Source of the DNA: an uncultured Collinsella sp.
GTDB lineage: Bacteria; Actinomycetota; Coriobacteriia; Coriobacteriales; Coriobacteriaceae
Reading direction: 5' to 3'
Length of the DNA: 64,000 bases
Assembly: GCA_900541685.1 (NCBI GenBank)
Contig: UQKM01000006.1
Coordinates: 34,675-98,674, forward strand
Shown here piece by piece: positions 25,284 through 33,739 of the stretch; position 1 is the stretch's first letter, and the number at the start of each line of letters is the position of its first letter. The notes under the pieces were generated by a model. It ran no database searches and had not been told where the DNA came from. It saw only the letters and a program-made list of their open reading frames with translations. The position numbers and the translations under genes are program-made.

Positions 25284-25772
25284 ATGATCAGAAAAACCCT
25301 CGATACCGACATTCCCGCCGTCATGGCTATCTATGACGCGGCCCGCGCCTTTATGCGCGCGCATGGTAACGCCACGCAGTGGCCCGAGGGCACGCCTTCG
25401 GCCGAGCAGCTGGCTGCCGATATTGCCGCTGGTGGCAGTTACGTGTGCGAAGTCGATGGCCGCGTGGTGGCGACGTTTGCCTTTTTGCCGGGTCCGGATG
25501 AGTGCTATGACATAATTGAGGACGGTCAATGGCGCAGCGACACTCCGTACGCCGTGCTGCACCGCGTGGCATCCGACGGCACCGTGCACGGTATCGCGGC
25601 GGCGATGTTTGCCTTTGCCAAGGAATGCGCCGACCATCTGCGTATTGACACGCACGAGGACAACTTGCCCATGCAGGGCGCCATCGCCAAGGCGGGGTTC
25701 GAGCGTGTCGGTATCGTCTATGTGTCCGACGGCACGGCGCGTGTCGCGTTTGATTGGCTGCGCGAGGCGTAG
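25284..25772 (+). CDS. GNAT family N-acetyltransferase
   Basis: Acetyl-CoA-dependent acyltransferase of 162 aa. Sequence features are MIRKTLDTDIPAVMAIYDAAR at the start (split alpha1/beta1), DGRVVATFAFLPG, the VASDGTVHGIAAAMFAFA pyrophosphate-binding region, and LRIDTHEDNLPMQGAIAKAGFERVGIVYV at the end (typical late GNAT strands). The acceptor is unknown. GTG 25281 immediately precedes ATG 25284 and is equally possible; GAGG lies 7-10 nt upstream. Confidence 0.88.
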   Translation: MIRKTLDTDIPAVMAIYDAARAFMRAHGNATQWPEGTPSAEQLAADIAAGGSYVCEVDGRVVATFAFLPGPDECYDIIEDGQWRSDTPYAVLHRVASDGTVHGIAAAMFAFAKECADHLRIDTHEDNLPMQGAIAKAGFERVGIVYVSDGTARVAFDWLREA

Positions 25773-25805
25773 GAGCCAAGGCACGTATCATCACCCAGCT
25801 CAAAT

Positions 25806-25834
25806 AAAAAATGGCCCCGAGTGGGGCCATTTTT
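25806..25834 (+). terminator. Strong rho-independent terminator after the GNAT gene
   Basis: AAAATGGCCCC and GGGGCCATTTT with a GAGT loop, flanked by A-run and T-run, so it can act on both strands. Confidence 0.9.
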
Positions 25835-26078
25835 GGTAAAACGCGTCGTTGTGGGACTCGCATTGTTACCGCCCCAGATGAACCCGGGCAGACAAAAAGG
25901 GGAGGTGCCGGCTTTCGCAAGGCGCGAACCTACGAAAATCGCCGCGCGGCAACGCGGGGCGATGAGCTCGGTCGGGGGATAGGGCCCGCTTCGCCCACCG
26001 GCCCGTAAATTGTATCATCCAGTGTGGAGCGTGAACGCCCGTTGCCGCGTGCGATGGGCTTGCAATAAGAGGAGAGCC

Positions 26079-28082
26079 ATGTCGAAGCAAGCGGTCGTTG
26101 GAATCTTGGCGCATGTCGATGCCGGCAAGACCACGTTGGCCGAGGCCATACTGTTCAACGCGGGCCGCATTCGCAAGCGTGGCCGCGTGGACGATGGCGA
26201 TTCGCATCTGGACACTAACACGATCGAGCGCGAGCGCGGCATCACGATTTTCTCGTCGCAGGCCGTGCTCGACCACGGCGATACCCACGTCATGCTCGTG
26301 GATGCTCCCGGCCATGTCGATTTTTCTGCCGAGGCGGAGCGCACACTGCGTGCCCTGGACTACGCGATTCTGGTGGTGGGCGCCAACGATGGCGTGCAGG
26401 GGCACACCGAAACCCTGTGGCGCCTGCTTGCACGCTATGACATCCCGACGTTCATCTTCATCAACAAGATCGATTTGGAGAATCCCGGCCGCGATGTTTT
26501 GCTGGCACAACTCGGGCAGCGTCTTTCCGAGGGCTGCCTGGATGCCAACGAGCTGCTGGCGGGCGGCGCCGTTCAGGAGGACGCTGCTGCGTTGGACGAA
26601 GCGGCGCTCGAGGAGTTTCTTGAAGCGGGTGAGCTTTCTGTCGCAACGCTGTCGCACATGGTTGCCGAGCGCAAGCTCTTTCCCTGCTTTGCCGGCTCGG
26701 CGCTCAAGGACCAAGGCGTTGACGAGCTACTGGATGGTATATGCGCGCTGATGCGTGAGCAGGCGTGGCTCCCGGAGTTTGCCGCGCGCGTCTATCGTGT
26801 CAGCCGCGGGGATCGTGGCGAGCGCTTGGCTTGGGTTAAAGTGACCGGCGGCACGCTGCGCGCAAAACTGATGATCAGCGGGCATTCCAGTGCCGAGGCG
26901 TGGGAACAGAAGGTCGATCAGGTGCGCATCTATAACGGCGAGAAGTATGAGCTTGCCCAAGAAGTTGCTGCTGGCAGTATTTGCGCCGTGACGGGTCTTG
27001 CGCACGTTCGCCCAGGGGACGCCCTGGGCACGGAGCCCGCGGGCGATGCGCCCGTCATCGCTCCGGTCCTCACCTATACGGTGCTGCCGGGCGAACACGA
27101 CGTTCATGCGGTGTTTAAAGCGCTGAGTGAGTTGGCGGACGAAGATCCCATGCTCGGCGTAAGCTGGAATACGCATCTTGAGCAGATCCATTTGCAGTTG
27201 ATGGGCGCCGTGCAACTCGAGGTCGTGCAGCGCGTGCTGGCCGATCGTTTTGGCCTTGCGGTCGAGTTTGAGCCCGGCGGCATTCTCTATAAGGAGACTA
27301 TTTCGCGGCCGGTCGAGGGCGTGGGCCACTTTGAGCCGCTGCGCCACTATGCCGAGGTGCATCTGCGCCTGGAGCCGTTGCCGGCGGGTTCGGGTGTGCA
27401 GTTTGGCACCGTGACCTCGACCGACGAGCTCGATCTTAACTGGCAGCGTTTGGCACTCACCAACGCTATGGAGCGCGACCACCTGGGCGTGCTGACGGGC
27501 TCGCCCATCACCGATGTGCGCATTACGCTCACGGGCGGCCGCGCGCATGCCAAACACACCGAGGGCGGCGATTTTCGCCAGGCCACGTATCGCGCGATTC
27601 GCCAGGGTTTGATGCAGGCGCGCGAGGTCGGCGCAGACGTGTTGCTGGAGCCGTGGTACCACTTTGAGCTCGAGGTGCCGGGGGAGTGCGTGGGCCGGGC
27701 GTTGTCAGATGCCACACGCATGGGTGCCGAGTACGAGCCGCCGACGATGGCGGGAGACCGAGCGAAGCTTGTGGGTCGCGTGCCGGCATCCGAGGTGCAG
27801 GATTACGCGCTGGAGGTGGCTGCCTACACGAGCGGGCGCGGTCATCTGTACCTGGAGTTCGCCGGTTATGCGGCTTGCCATGATGCCGAGCGCGTAATCG
27901 AGACGGCCGCCTATGAGCCCGAGGCCGATCTGCCCAACACGCCCGACTCGGTCTTTTGCTCTCACGGCGCCGGCTACACGGTCAAATGGTATGACGTGCC
28001 CGCCGCAGCGCACGTAAAGATCGATCCCGCCACCTTCCGTCCCTGGCGAGCAGCAGACGCCGAGTTTTTCGGCCACATGTGA
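26079..28082 (+). CDS. TetM-like ribosomal protection GTPase family protein
   Basis: EF-G-like translational GTPase of 667 aa. G1 AHVDAGKTT is at 11-19, the switch region has ERERGITI, G3 is DAPGHVDF and G4 is NKID, followed by EF-G-like domains II-V (for example HLEQIHLQLMGAVQLEVVQ). This is the layout of tetracycline ribosomal protection proteins, but the sequence is clearly divergent from TetM/O/W, with a longer C-terminus (YVP-less end ATFRPWRAADAEFFGHM). SD AAGAGGAGAG precedes ATG 26079; the upstream extension was rejected. Resistance is not proven; a housekeeping or other ribosome-rescue role is possible. The TGA stop lies inside a palindromic repeat. Confidence 0.82.
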   Translation: MSKQAVVGILAHVDAGKTTLAEAILFNAGRIRKRGRVDDGDSHLDTNTIERERGITIFSSQAVLDHGDTHVMLVDAPGHVDFSAEAERTLRALDYAILVVGANDGVQGHTETLWRLLARYDIPTFIFINKIDLENPGRDVLLAQLGQRLSEGCLDANELLAGGAVQEDAAALDEAALEEFLEAGELSVATLSHMVAERKLFPCFAGSALKDQGVDELLDGICALMREQAWLPEFAARVYRVSRGDRGERLAWVKVTGGTLRAKLMISGHSSAEAWEQKVDQVRIYNGEKYELAQEVAAGSICAVTGLAHVRPGDALGTEPAGDAPVIAPVLTYTVLPGEHDVHAVFKALSELADEDPMLGVSWNTHLEQIHLQLMGAVQLEVVQRVLADRFGLAVEFEPGGILYKETISRPVEGVGHFEPLRHYAEVHLRLEPLPAGSGVQFGTVTSTDELDLNWQRLALTNAMERDHLGVLTGSPITDVRITLTGGRAHAKHTEGGDFRQATYRAIRQGLMQAREVGADVLLEPWYHFELEVPGECVGRALSDATRMGAEYEPPTMAGDRAKLVGRVPASEVQDYALEVAAYTSGRGHLYLEFAGYAACHDAERVIETAAYEPEADLPNTPDSVFCSHGAGYTVKWYDVPAAAHVKIDPATFRPWRAADAEFFGHM

Positions 28083-28107
28083 CAAAGGGACAGCCCCTTT
28101 GTCACAT
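28077..28107. repeat. ATGTGACAAAGGG palindrome (left copy)
   Basis: ATGTGACAAAGGG (28077-28089) and CCCTTTGTCACAT (28095-28107) with a 5-nt loop. The TGA stop of the TetM-like gene lies within the left arm. A near-identical copy is at 31803-31837. Confidence 0.85.
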
Positions 28108-28113
28108 GCTATT

Positions 28114-28142
28114 GGTATAACTCGGTATAAGTTGGTATAACT
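28114..28142 (+). promoter_or_regulatory. Three 10-bp direct repeats GGTATAA(C/G)T
   Basis: GGTATAACT, GGTATAAGT and GGTATAACT begin at 28114, 28124 and 28134, exactly one helical turn apart, 34 nt upstream of the AAA ATPase gene. Probably an iterated operator or overlapping promoter elements. Confidence 0.5.
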
Positions 28143-28175
28143 ATTAGCAGCGTTTGCCAATCCGAGGAGGCCGAC

Positions 28176-29294
28176 ATGAATCCAAATCCCTTTAAGCCAA
28201 CGGCAGGTAAGCGGCCTCCGATACTCATTGACCGCGAGTCGGTCATCGAAGATTTTGAGGAAGGGCTCGATAACGGCGCCGGAGCGCCGGGCAGGCTCAT
28301 GCTCATTACGGGAAACCGCGGTTGTGGCAAAACAGTTCTCCTGCGGGAGTTGCAATGTCTCGCCAGCGAGCGCGGATGGGCGGTTGTCTCCGATTCCGCC
28401 TCGCTTGGCTTGTGCGACCGCTTGGCCGACGCGCTTCGCTCGAATAAACCCGTTGTGACGTCAATGGAGTTCGGTCCGTCGTTTGGCCGGATGTCGGTCG
28501 AGGCGGCGCGAGCAAAGGGCGAGACGTTGCGAGGGCTGGTCGACGAGCGCCTCAAGAGGCTCGAGCCGGGAAAGGGCATACTGTTTGCGATTGACGAGGC
28601 GCAATCGGCGTCTATCGAGGAGCTGGCGGCTCTTGCCGTTCTCTATCAGCAGGTGCTCGGAGATCAGGATGTCACGGGCTTGTCCGATAGCGACCAGCGC
28701 GGTCTTGCGCTGGCGTTCGCTGGCTTGCCCTGTATGGTTGACGACCTGCTCGAAGAGCCGAGCGTGACGTTTTTGCGGCGTGCCCAGCAGCGTACGCTGG
28801 GGGCGATATCTTTGCCCAAGGTGCGCGATTCATATATCCAGACGGTTAAAGACGCTGGTCTTTACGTTGACGCGGAGACGGCGGACCTTGCGGCGCGCAA
28901 GAGTATGGGGCATCCCTATATGGTTCAGCTGGTGGGATATTACATGTGGCGCTCTGCTGTCCGGCGCAACTCGCAGGTCATTGAAAGGTGCGATGTCGAG
29001 GATGGCCATGCGGATGCCGTCTCCGAGTTCTACGAAGCGGTCGATGCGCCCCTGTATTACGGGCTGCGCAGTCCACAGCGCCTTTTTATCGAGGCCATGG
29101 CGGTTGACGAGGGCAAACCGACGCTCATGGCGGATATCATCGAGCGCTGCGACCGTACCCAGAGCTGGGCGAGTAAATATCGCGCAAGCCTGATTCGCGA
29201 GCGCGTCATCGAGGCCGCCGGATACGGCCTCGTCCGGTTTGCCGTGCCCATGCTGGGCGAGTACATCCGCGAACGCATTTTATGGCATGAGTAG
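28176..29294 (+). CDS. AAA family ATPase (Orc1/Cdc6-like P-loop protein)
   Basis: ATP-binding protein of 372 aa. Walker A GNRGCGKT is at 46-53 (Lys52) and Walker B is ILFAIDEAQ. The C-terminal third (ADLAARKSMGHPYMVQLVGYYMW onward) is a helical lid and winged-helix-like region, as in the bacterial ATP-binding proteins annotated by similarity to Cdc6/Orc1 or MalT-type STAND ATPases. Partner and role are unknown. SD GAGGAGG is 5 nt before the ATG. The stop overlaps the possible ATG 29287 of the next, UvrA-like gene, so the two are an operon. Iterated GGTATAA repeats lie just upstream. Confidence 0.8.
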   Translation: MNPNPFKPTAGKRPPILIDRESVIEDFEEGLDNGAGAPGRLMLITGNRGCGKTVLLRELQCLASERGWAVVSDSASLGLCDRLADALRSNKPVVTSMEFGPSFGRMSVEAARAKGETLRGLVDERLKRLEPGKGILFAIDEAQSASIEELAALAVLYQQVLGDQDVTGLSDSDQRGLALAFAGLPCMVDDLLEEPSVTFLRRAQQRTLGAISLPKVRDSYIQTVKDAGLYVDAETADLAARKSMGHPYMVQLVGYYMWRSAVRRNSQVIERCDVEDGHADAVSEFYEAVDAPLYYGLRSPQRLFIEAMAVDEGKPTLMADIIERCDRTQSWASKYRASLIRERVIEAAGYGLVRFAVPMLGEYIRERILWHE

Positions 29295-29304
29295 GGTGAT
29301 AAAA

Positions 29305-31800
29305 GTGACGGAACAGAAGATGAGCCCGCAGGCTATCGAGGTGCGTGGCGCGCGCGTCCATAACCTCAAGGACATCGATATCGATATTCCGCTGGGAAAG
29401 CTCGTGGGCATTGCCGGCGTGTCGGGTTCGGGCAAGAGTTCGCTGGCGCTGGGGGTTCTGTATGCCGAGGGCTCGCGTCGCTATCTGGAGGCGCTCAGCA
29501 CCTATACCCGCCGACGGCTCACCCAGGCCGAGCACGCTCAGGTGGATGAAGTGCTGCACGTACCGGCGGCACTCGCGTTGCATCAGCGTCCCAGTGTGCC
29601 GGGCGTGCGCTCGACCTTTGGCACCATGACCGAGCTCAACAATAGCCTGCGTCTGCTCTTTAGCCGCTGCGCCCATCACGTGTGCCCGCATTGTGGGGCG
29701 CGTGTGGAGCCGAGCCTTAACGTGGCTGCGGGCCTGTCGCTCACGTGCCCCGCATGCGGCCGCGAGTTCTACGCGCCGAGTGCCGAGGACCTTGCCTTTA
29801 ACAGCGGCGGCGCGTGTCCCACCTGCGGCGGCACCGGTGTCATGCGCGAGGTGGACGAGACGAGCCTGGTGCCCGACGAGTCAAAGACCATCAACGAAGG
29901 CGCGGTGCTTCCCTGGGGCACGCTCATGTGGGACCTGATGAAGCAGGTGGCCGGCGAGATGGGCGTGCGTACCGATGTGCCGTTTAACCAGCTCACACCT
30001 CAAGAGCGCGACATTGTGTTTCACGGCCCGGCGGTTAAGAAGCATATTCTCTACGTTCCCAAAAACGGCGAGGGTGCCACGCCGCTCGACTTTACCTATT
30101 ACAACGCCGTCTATACCGTCGAGAATGCGCTCGCCAAGGTTAAGGACGATAAGGGACTTAAGCGCGTGGCTCGCTTTTTGCGCGAGGGCCCGTGCCGTGA
30201 CTGCGGCGGCACCCGTCTCTCCGAGGCTGCGCGTCAGCCCCAGGTGCGCGGTATCAATCTGGCGCAGGCAGCGGCCATGACGCTGGGCGAGGCAATTGAG
30301 TGGATGCGCGGCGTGCCTGCAGCGCTGCCAGCCGAGATGCAGCCCATGGCAACGGATATCTGCGATTCGTTTTTGAGCACCGCCCGTCGCTTGGTCGACC
30401 TGGGCCTCGATTACCTTTCGCTCGACCGCGCCGGTGCTACGCTCTCCACGGGTGAGCGCCAGCGTGTGCAGCTCGCCCGCGTGGTGCGCAACCGGTCGAC
30501 GGGCGTGCTGTATGTGCTGGACGAGCCTTCGATCGGCCTGCATCCTGCCAATGTCGACGGCCTGGTAGGCGTGATGCGCGATCTGGTGGATGACGGCAAC
30601 ACCGTGGTTGTCGTTGATCACGATACACGCGTGCTGGCGGAAGCTGACTATCTGGTCGAGATGGGCCCCGTTGCCGGAGCAGGCGGCGGCCATGTAATCG
30701 CCGCCGGTACGGTGGACGAGGTCGAGCAGTTGCAGGACAGCCGCATCGCGCCGTTTTTGTGCTCGGACTCCAAGCGCCTGCGTCCGCAGGTGACTGACAA
30801 CGAAATGTTCGACCAGGGCCACATCCGCATGGCGACCGATACCATCCATACCGTCAAGCCGCTCGAAGTCGATATCCCGCGCGGCCGTCTCGTCGCGGTG
30901 ACGGGCGTTTCGGGTTCGGGCAAGACGACGTTGGTGCTCGAGACGCTTATCCCGGCACTCAAGGCGCAGGCAGCTGGCGAGCGCTTGCCGGGGCACGTGC
31001 GTTGGGTCGATGCCGAAGGCATTGCCCGTACAAATCTGATTGACGCCACACCCATCGGCGCCAACGTGCGCTCGACGGTGGCGACCTATGCCGATATTCA
31101 TGATGAGCTGCGCCGCGCCTTCGCCCGTACGCCCGAGGCCAAGGCGGCAGGGTATAAGGCGGGTGCCTTTAGCTACAACACCGGCACCTTGCGCTGCCCT
31201 ACGTGCGATGGCACGGGCTCGATATCGCTCGACGTGCAGTTTTTGCCCGATGTCGAGATCGTCTGTCCTGCATGCCGCGGCTCGCGTTACGCCGACGCGG
31301 CCTCGCATATCCATCGTGAGGGCAAGGATGGGAGCCTGCTTACGTTGCCGCAGATCATGGACATGAGTGTGGACGAGGCCCTCGACGCCACGATAGGACT
31401 CAAGAAAGTCCAGGCGCGCTTGCAGACCCTGCACGACCTGGGGCTGGGCTATCTCACGCTCGGCGAGCCCACGCCGGCGCTTTCGGGCGGCGAGGCTCAG
31501 CGGCTCAAGCTTGCGAGCGAGATGGGCCGCGTACAGGATGACGCCGTGTTTGTGTTCGACGAACCCACGATCGGTCTGCATCCGCTCGATGTTCAGGTGC
31601 TGCTGAGTGTGTTTGACGGCCTCGTTGCCAAGGGCGCCACGGTTATCGTGATCGAACACGACCTCGACCTTATCCGCAACGCCGATTACGTGATCGACAT
31701 GGGCCCGGGCGGTGGCGACGCCGGCGGGCAAATCGTCTGCGCCGGTACGCCGGGCGACATCGCAGCCTGCTCCGCAGGCATTACCGGTCGCTACCTATAA
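29305..31800 (+). CDS. UvrA-like ABC ATPase (class II, UvrA2-type)
   Basis: Excinuclease UvrA relative of 831 aa, about 110 aa shorter than housekeeping UvrA. It has two ABC modules: Walker A GVSGSGKSS and GVSGSGKTT, signatures LSTGERQRVQLAR and LSGGEAQRLKLA, and Walker B VLDEPSIGLHP and VFDEPTIGLHP. Zinc modules are visible as CPHC/CPAC, CPTCGG, CRDCGG, and CPTCDG/CPAC. The short form is typical of UvrA2/DrrC-like proteins linked to damage tolerance or drug self-resistance. GTG 29305 has AGGGTG at suitable spacing; ATG 29287 and ATG 29320 are alternatives. Co-transcribed with the AAA ATPase. Confidence 0.88.
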   Translation: MTEQKMSPQAIEVRGARVHNLKDIDIDIPLGKLVGIAGVSGSGKSSLALGVLYAEGSRRYLEALSTYTRRRLTQAEHAQVDEVLHVPAALALHQRPSVPGVRSTFGTMTELNNSLRLLFSRCAHHVCPHCGARVEPSLNVAAGLSLTCPACGREFYAPSAEDLAFNSGGACPTCGGTGVMREVDETSLVPDESKTINEGAVLPWGTLMWDLMKQVAGEMGVRTDVPFNQLTPQERDIVFHGPAVKKHILYVPKNGEGATPLDFTYYNAVYTVENALAKVKDDKGLKRVARFLREGPCRDCGGTRLSEAARQPQVRGINLAQAAAMTLGEAIEWMRGVPAALPAEMQPMATDICDSFLSTARRLVDLGLDYLSLDRAGATLSTGERQRVQLARVVRNRSTGVLYVLDEPSIGLHPANVDGLVGVMRDLVDDGNTVVVVDHDTRVLAEADYLVEMGPVAGAGGGHVIAAGTVDEVEQLQDSRIAPFLCSDSKRLRPQVTDNEMFDQGHIRMATDTIHTVKPLEVDIPRGRLVAVTGVSGSGKTTLVLETLIPALKAQAAGERLPGHVRWVDAEGIARTNLIDATPIGANVRSTVATYADIHDELRRAFARTPEAKAAGYKAGAFSYNTGTLRCPTCDGTGSISLDVQFLPDVEIVCPACRGSRYADAASHIHREGKDGSLLTLPQIMDMSVDEALDATIGLKKVQARLQTLHDLGLGYLTLGEPTPALSGGEAQRLKLASEMGRVQDDAVFVFDEPTIGLHPLDVQVLLSVFDGLVAKGATVIVIEHDLDLIRNADYVIDMGPGGGDAGGQIVCAGTPGDIAACSAGITGRYL

Positions 31801-31802
31801 CC

Positions 31803-31837
31803 GAATGTGACAAAGGGACAGTCCCTTTGTCACATTC
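31803..31837. repeat. GAATGTGACAAAGGGA palindrome (right copy)
   Basis: Perfect 16-bp arms (31803-31818 and 31822-31837) around CAG. It lies 2 nt after the UvrA-like stop and contains the TGA stop of the convergent trmL gene. Can also act as a bidirectional terminator. Confidence 0.88.
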
Positions 31838-32429
31838 CCGGAAAGCCTGTCTGGCGCAGGGCCTCGTAGAGGACGATGGCGGCGCTGTTGGAGAGGTTGA
31901 GGGCGCTGATGCGGTAGTCGTCCGGGTCTACAAAGTTGCCGCAGATATCCTGCCGAAGGATGGCCTCGTGGCTGTCCTCGGTATGCCCTAGCGATTCCTC
32001 GTGGGCTTCCCATGTCTCGGCGTTGTCAAGCGAATCGCAATCGCGCAGCATCGGGATGCGCTCGCAGCGCTCGGACTCCGCGGCAAGCAGTGGCTCGGGG
32101 ATGCCTGAGCTCTCGCTGCCAAAGACCAAGTAGTCGCCGTCGCGGTAGGTGCTTTGCGCATAGGTGCGGCGTGCCTTTTTGGTCAGCAGATGCAGGCGCT
32201 CGTCGGCGGGGGAGAGGCCGTTGCGCGCAAGGAAATCCTCCCAGCCGGCATAGGTCGTCACGTCCAAGTTTTGCCAGTAGCCCAGGCCGGCGCGACGCAC
32301 TGTCTTGTCGTCGAGCGAAAACCCCAGCGGCTCCACCAGATGCAGGCGGGTACCGGTAACCACGCAAGTGCGGCCGATATTGCCCGTATTGGCCGGAATC
32401 TCGGGCGCATACAGCACAATGTTGAACAT
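31830..32429 (-). CDS. trmL: tRNA (cytidine/uridine34-2'-O)-methyltransferase TrmL
   Basis: SPOUT-class methyltransferase of 199 aa that methylates the wobble ribose of tRNA-Leu. Motif 1 is PEIPANTGNIGRTC, motif 2 LVFGSESSGIPEPLL, and motif 3 has ISALNLSNSAAIVLYEALRQ; the last two form the SAM-binding trefoil knot. ATG 32429 is preceded by AAGGAG; the upstream extension to 32471 was rejected. A 15-residue insert (EEHEES-like acidic segment around DNAETWEAHEESLGH) sits in the second half. The gene ends in Met-TGA supplied by the palindromic repeat. Confidence 0.93.
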   Translation of the reverse strand: MFNIVLYAPEIPANTGNIGRTCVVTGTRLHLVEPLGFSLDDKTVRRAGLGYWQNLDVTTYAGWEDFLARNGLSPADERLHLLTKKARRTYAQSTYRDGDYLVFGSESSGIPEPLLAAESERCERIPMLRDCDSLDNAETWEAHEESLGHTEDSHEAILRQDICGNFVDPDDYRISALNLSNSAAIVLYEALRQTGFPGM

Positions 32430-32452
32430 GAATCTCCTTGGCTCAGAACGAA

Positions 32453-32485
32453 AAACCACCACGAAGGGCACCTTCGTGGTGGTTT
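32453..32485 (-). terminator. Terminator after the CobW-like gene
   Basis: AAACCACCACGAAGG and its exact complement around a 3-nt loop. On the - strand it ends TTTTTCG, so it terminates the GTPase gene read leftward, upstream of trmL. Confidence 0.88.
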
Positions 32486-32522
32486 GGCGGTTACGTGGGC
32501 GGAAAACGCCCGCTTCGATAGC

Positions 32523-33653
32523 CTAGGCGCGGTGCCAGTCGGTCAGGCAGGCATCGAGGGCGGCGATGAGCGCCTCCTTGTCCATGTGACGGCCGATGAT
32601 GCACAGGCTCGTCATGCGGTCGCCCGTCTCGTCGTCCCAAATCTGCATGATCTCGGGGTTCTCGTCGATAATCTTCTGCTTTTCGCCCTCGGGCGCAGAA
32701 TCGACAAACAGACCGTTCTCCATCAGGCGCATCTGGTGGCCGGCCTGCTCAAACATGTAGCACATGTCCGGATCGCCGGTCTGCCACAGCGGACCCTTGA
32801 CGCGAATGACCTCATCGGGCCACTCCTGCTCAACAAAATCGGTGAACTTCTGCAGGTCGAACGGCTTGCGGCGCGAGTACACAAAGGTCTCGATGTCGTA
32901 CTCGAGCACCTCGGGGTCGTCGTGCTCCTCGGGATGCTCCATGGCCTCGATCCAGGCGGCGGAGTTGTAGGCGCGCATAAAGTCGAAGCGGTCGGTGTCG
33001 AGCAGCTCCTCCATGGGGACCTCGCCGTTTTGGGCCTCGATAATCACGGCGTCCTTCTGCAGGCTGCGCACAATGGCCTTAAGCTCTGCGATTTGCTCGG
33101 GGGTGACGGTGTCAGTCTTATTAAGAATCAGCGTGGAGCAAAACTCGATCTGCTGGATGAGCAGGCTCTCGATGTCGTCCTCGTCGATATCCTCGGCCAG
33201 CAGGTCGCGGCCGCCGTTGAACTCGTCGTACATGCGGGCGCAGTCGACCACAGCCACGATGTTGTCGAGCGCGAGTTTGGGCTCGCCGCCCACCTTGGCC
33301 TCGTCGCAGAAGCTCGAGATGGTGTAGGCGATGGGGATAGGCTCGCAAATACCCGAGGCCTCGATGATGATGTAGTCGAACTTGCCCGAATCGGCGATGC
33401 CCTGCAGCTGGTTGGCCAGGTCGTCCGAAAGCGTGCAGCAGATGCAGCCGTTGGTAAGCGGGATGAGGTCGTCGGTCTCGGAAAGGCCGCCGTCGGCGAT
33501 AAGGCTGGCGTCGACGTTGATCTCGCCGATATCGTTGACGATCACGGCGGCGCGGATGCCGCCGTCGTTGGCGAGGATGTGGTTGAGCAGCGTGGTCTTG
33601 CCGGCACCGAGGTAGCCGGTAAGCATGATGATCTTCACGGGTTTGTTGGGCAT
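32523..33653 (-). CDS. CobW/COG0523 family GTPase (metallochaperone type)
   Basis: G3E-family GTPase of 376 aa. Walker A GYLGAGKTT starts at residue 13, the metal-binding CxCC motif is GCICC, the Mg/GTP region has EASGICEP, and the guanine-specificity motif is NKTD. The C-terminal CobW domain includes VKGPLWQTGD. Family members deliver Zn, Co or Fe to client enzymes; no His-rich loop is seen, only acidic stretches (AEDIDEDDIESL). ATG 33653 follows AAGGAGGG. No Zur box was recognised, so the metal is not assignable. Confidence 0.9.
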   Translation of the reverse strand: MPNKPVKIIMLTGYLGAGKTTLLNHILANDGGIRAAVIVNDIGEINVDASLIADGGLSETDDLIPLTNGCICCTLSDDLANQLQGIADSGKFDYIIIEASGICEPIPIAYTISSFCDEAKVGGEPKLALDNIVAVVDCARMYDEFNGGRDLLAEDIDEDDIESLLIQQIEFCSTLILNKTDTVTPEQIAELKAIVRSLQKDAVIIEAQNGEVPMEELLDTDRFDFMRAYNSAAWIEAMEHPEEHDDPEVLEYDIETFVYSRRKPFDLQKFTDFVEQEWPDEVIRVKGPLWQTGDPDMCYMFEQAGHQMRLMENGLFVDSAPEGEKQKIIDENPEIMQIWDDETGDRMTSLCIIGRHMDKEALIAALDACLTDWHRA

Positions 33654-33739
33654 GCGCCCTCCTTTGTTAGACATGGCTTACAGTTGAATCTTATGCCAAA
33701 CGCCAGCTCTTATACCCACGCGCCGACAAATAACACAGG

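Noticed and set aside
29881..31731. Open frame of 616 codons antisense to the UvrA-like gene
   Set aside because: Antisense shadow with atypical composition (His/Arg/Gln-rich) and no start signal.
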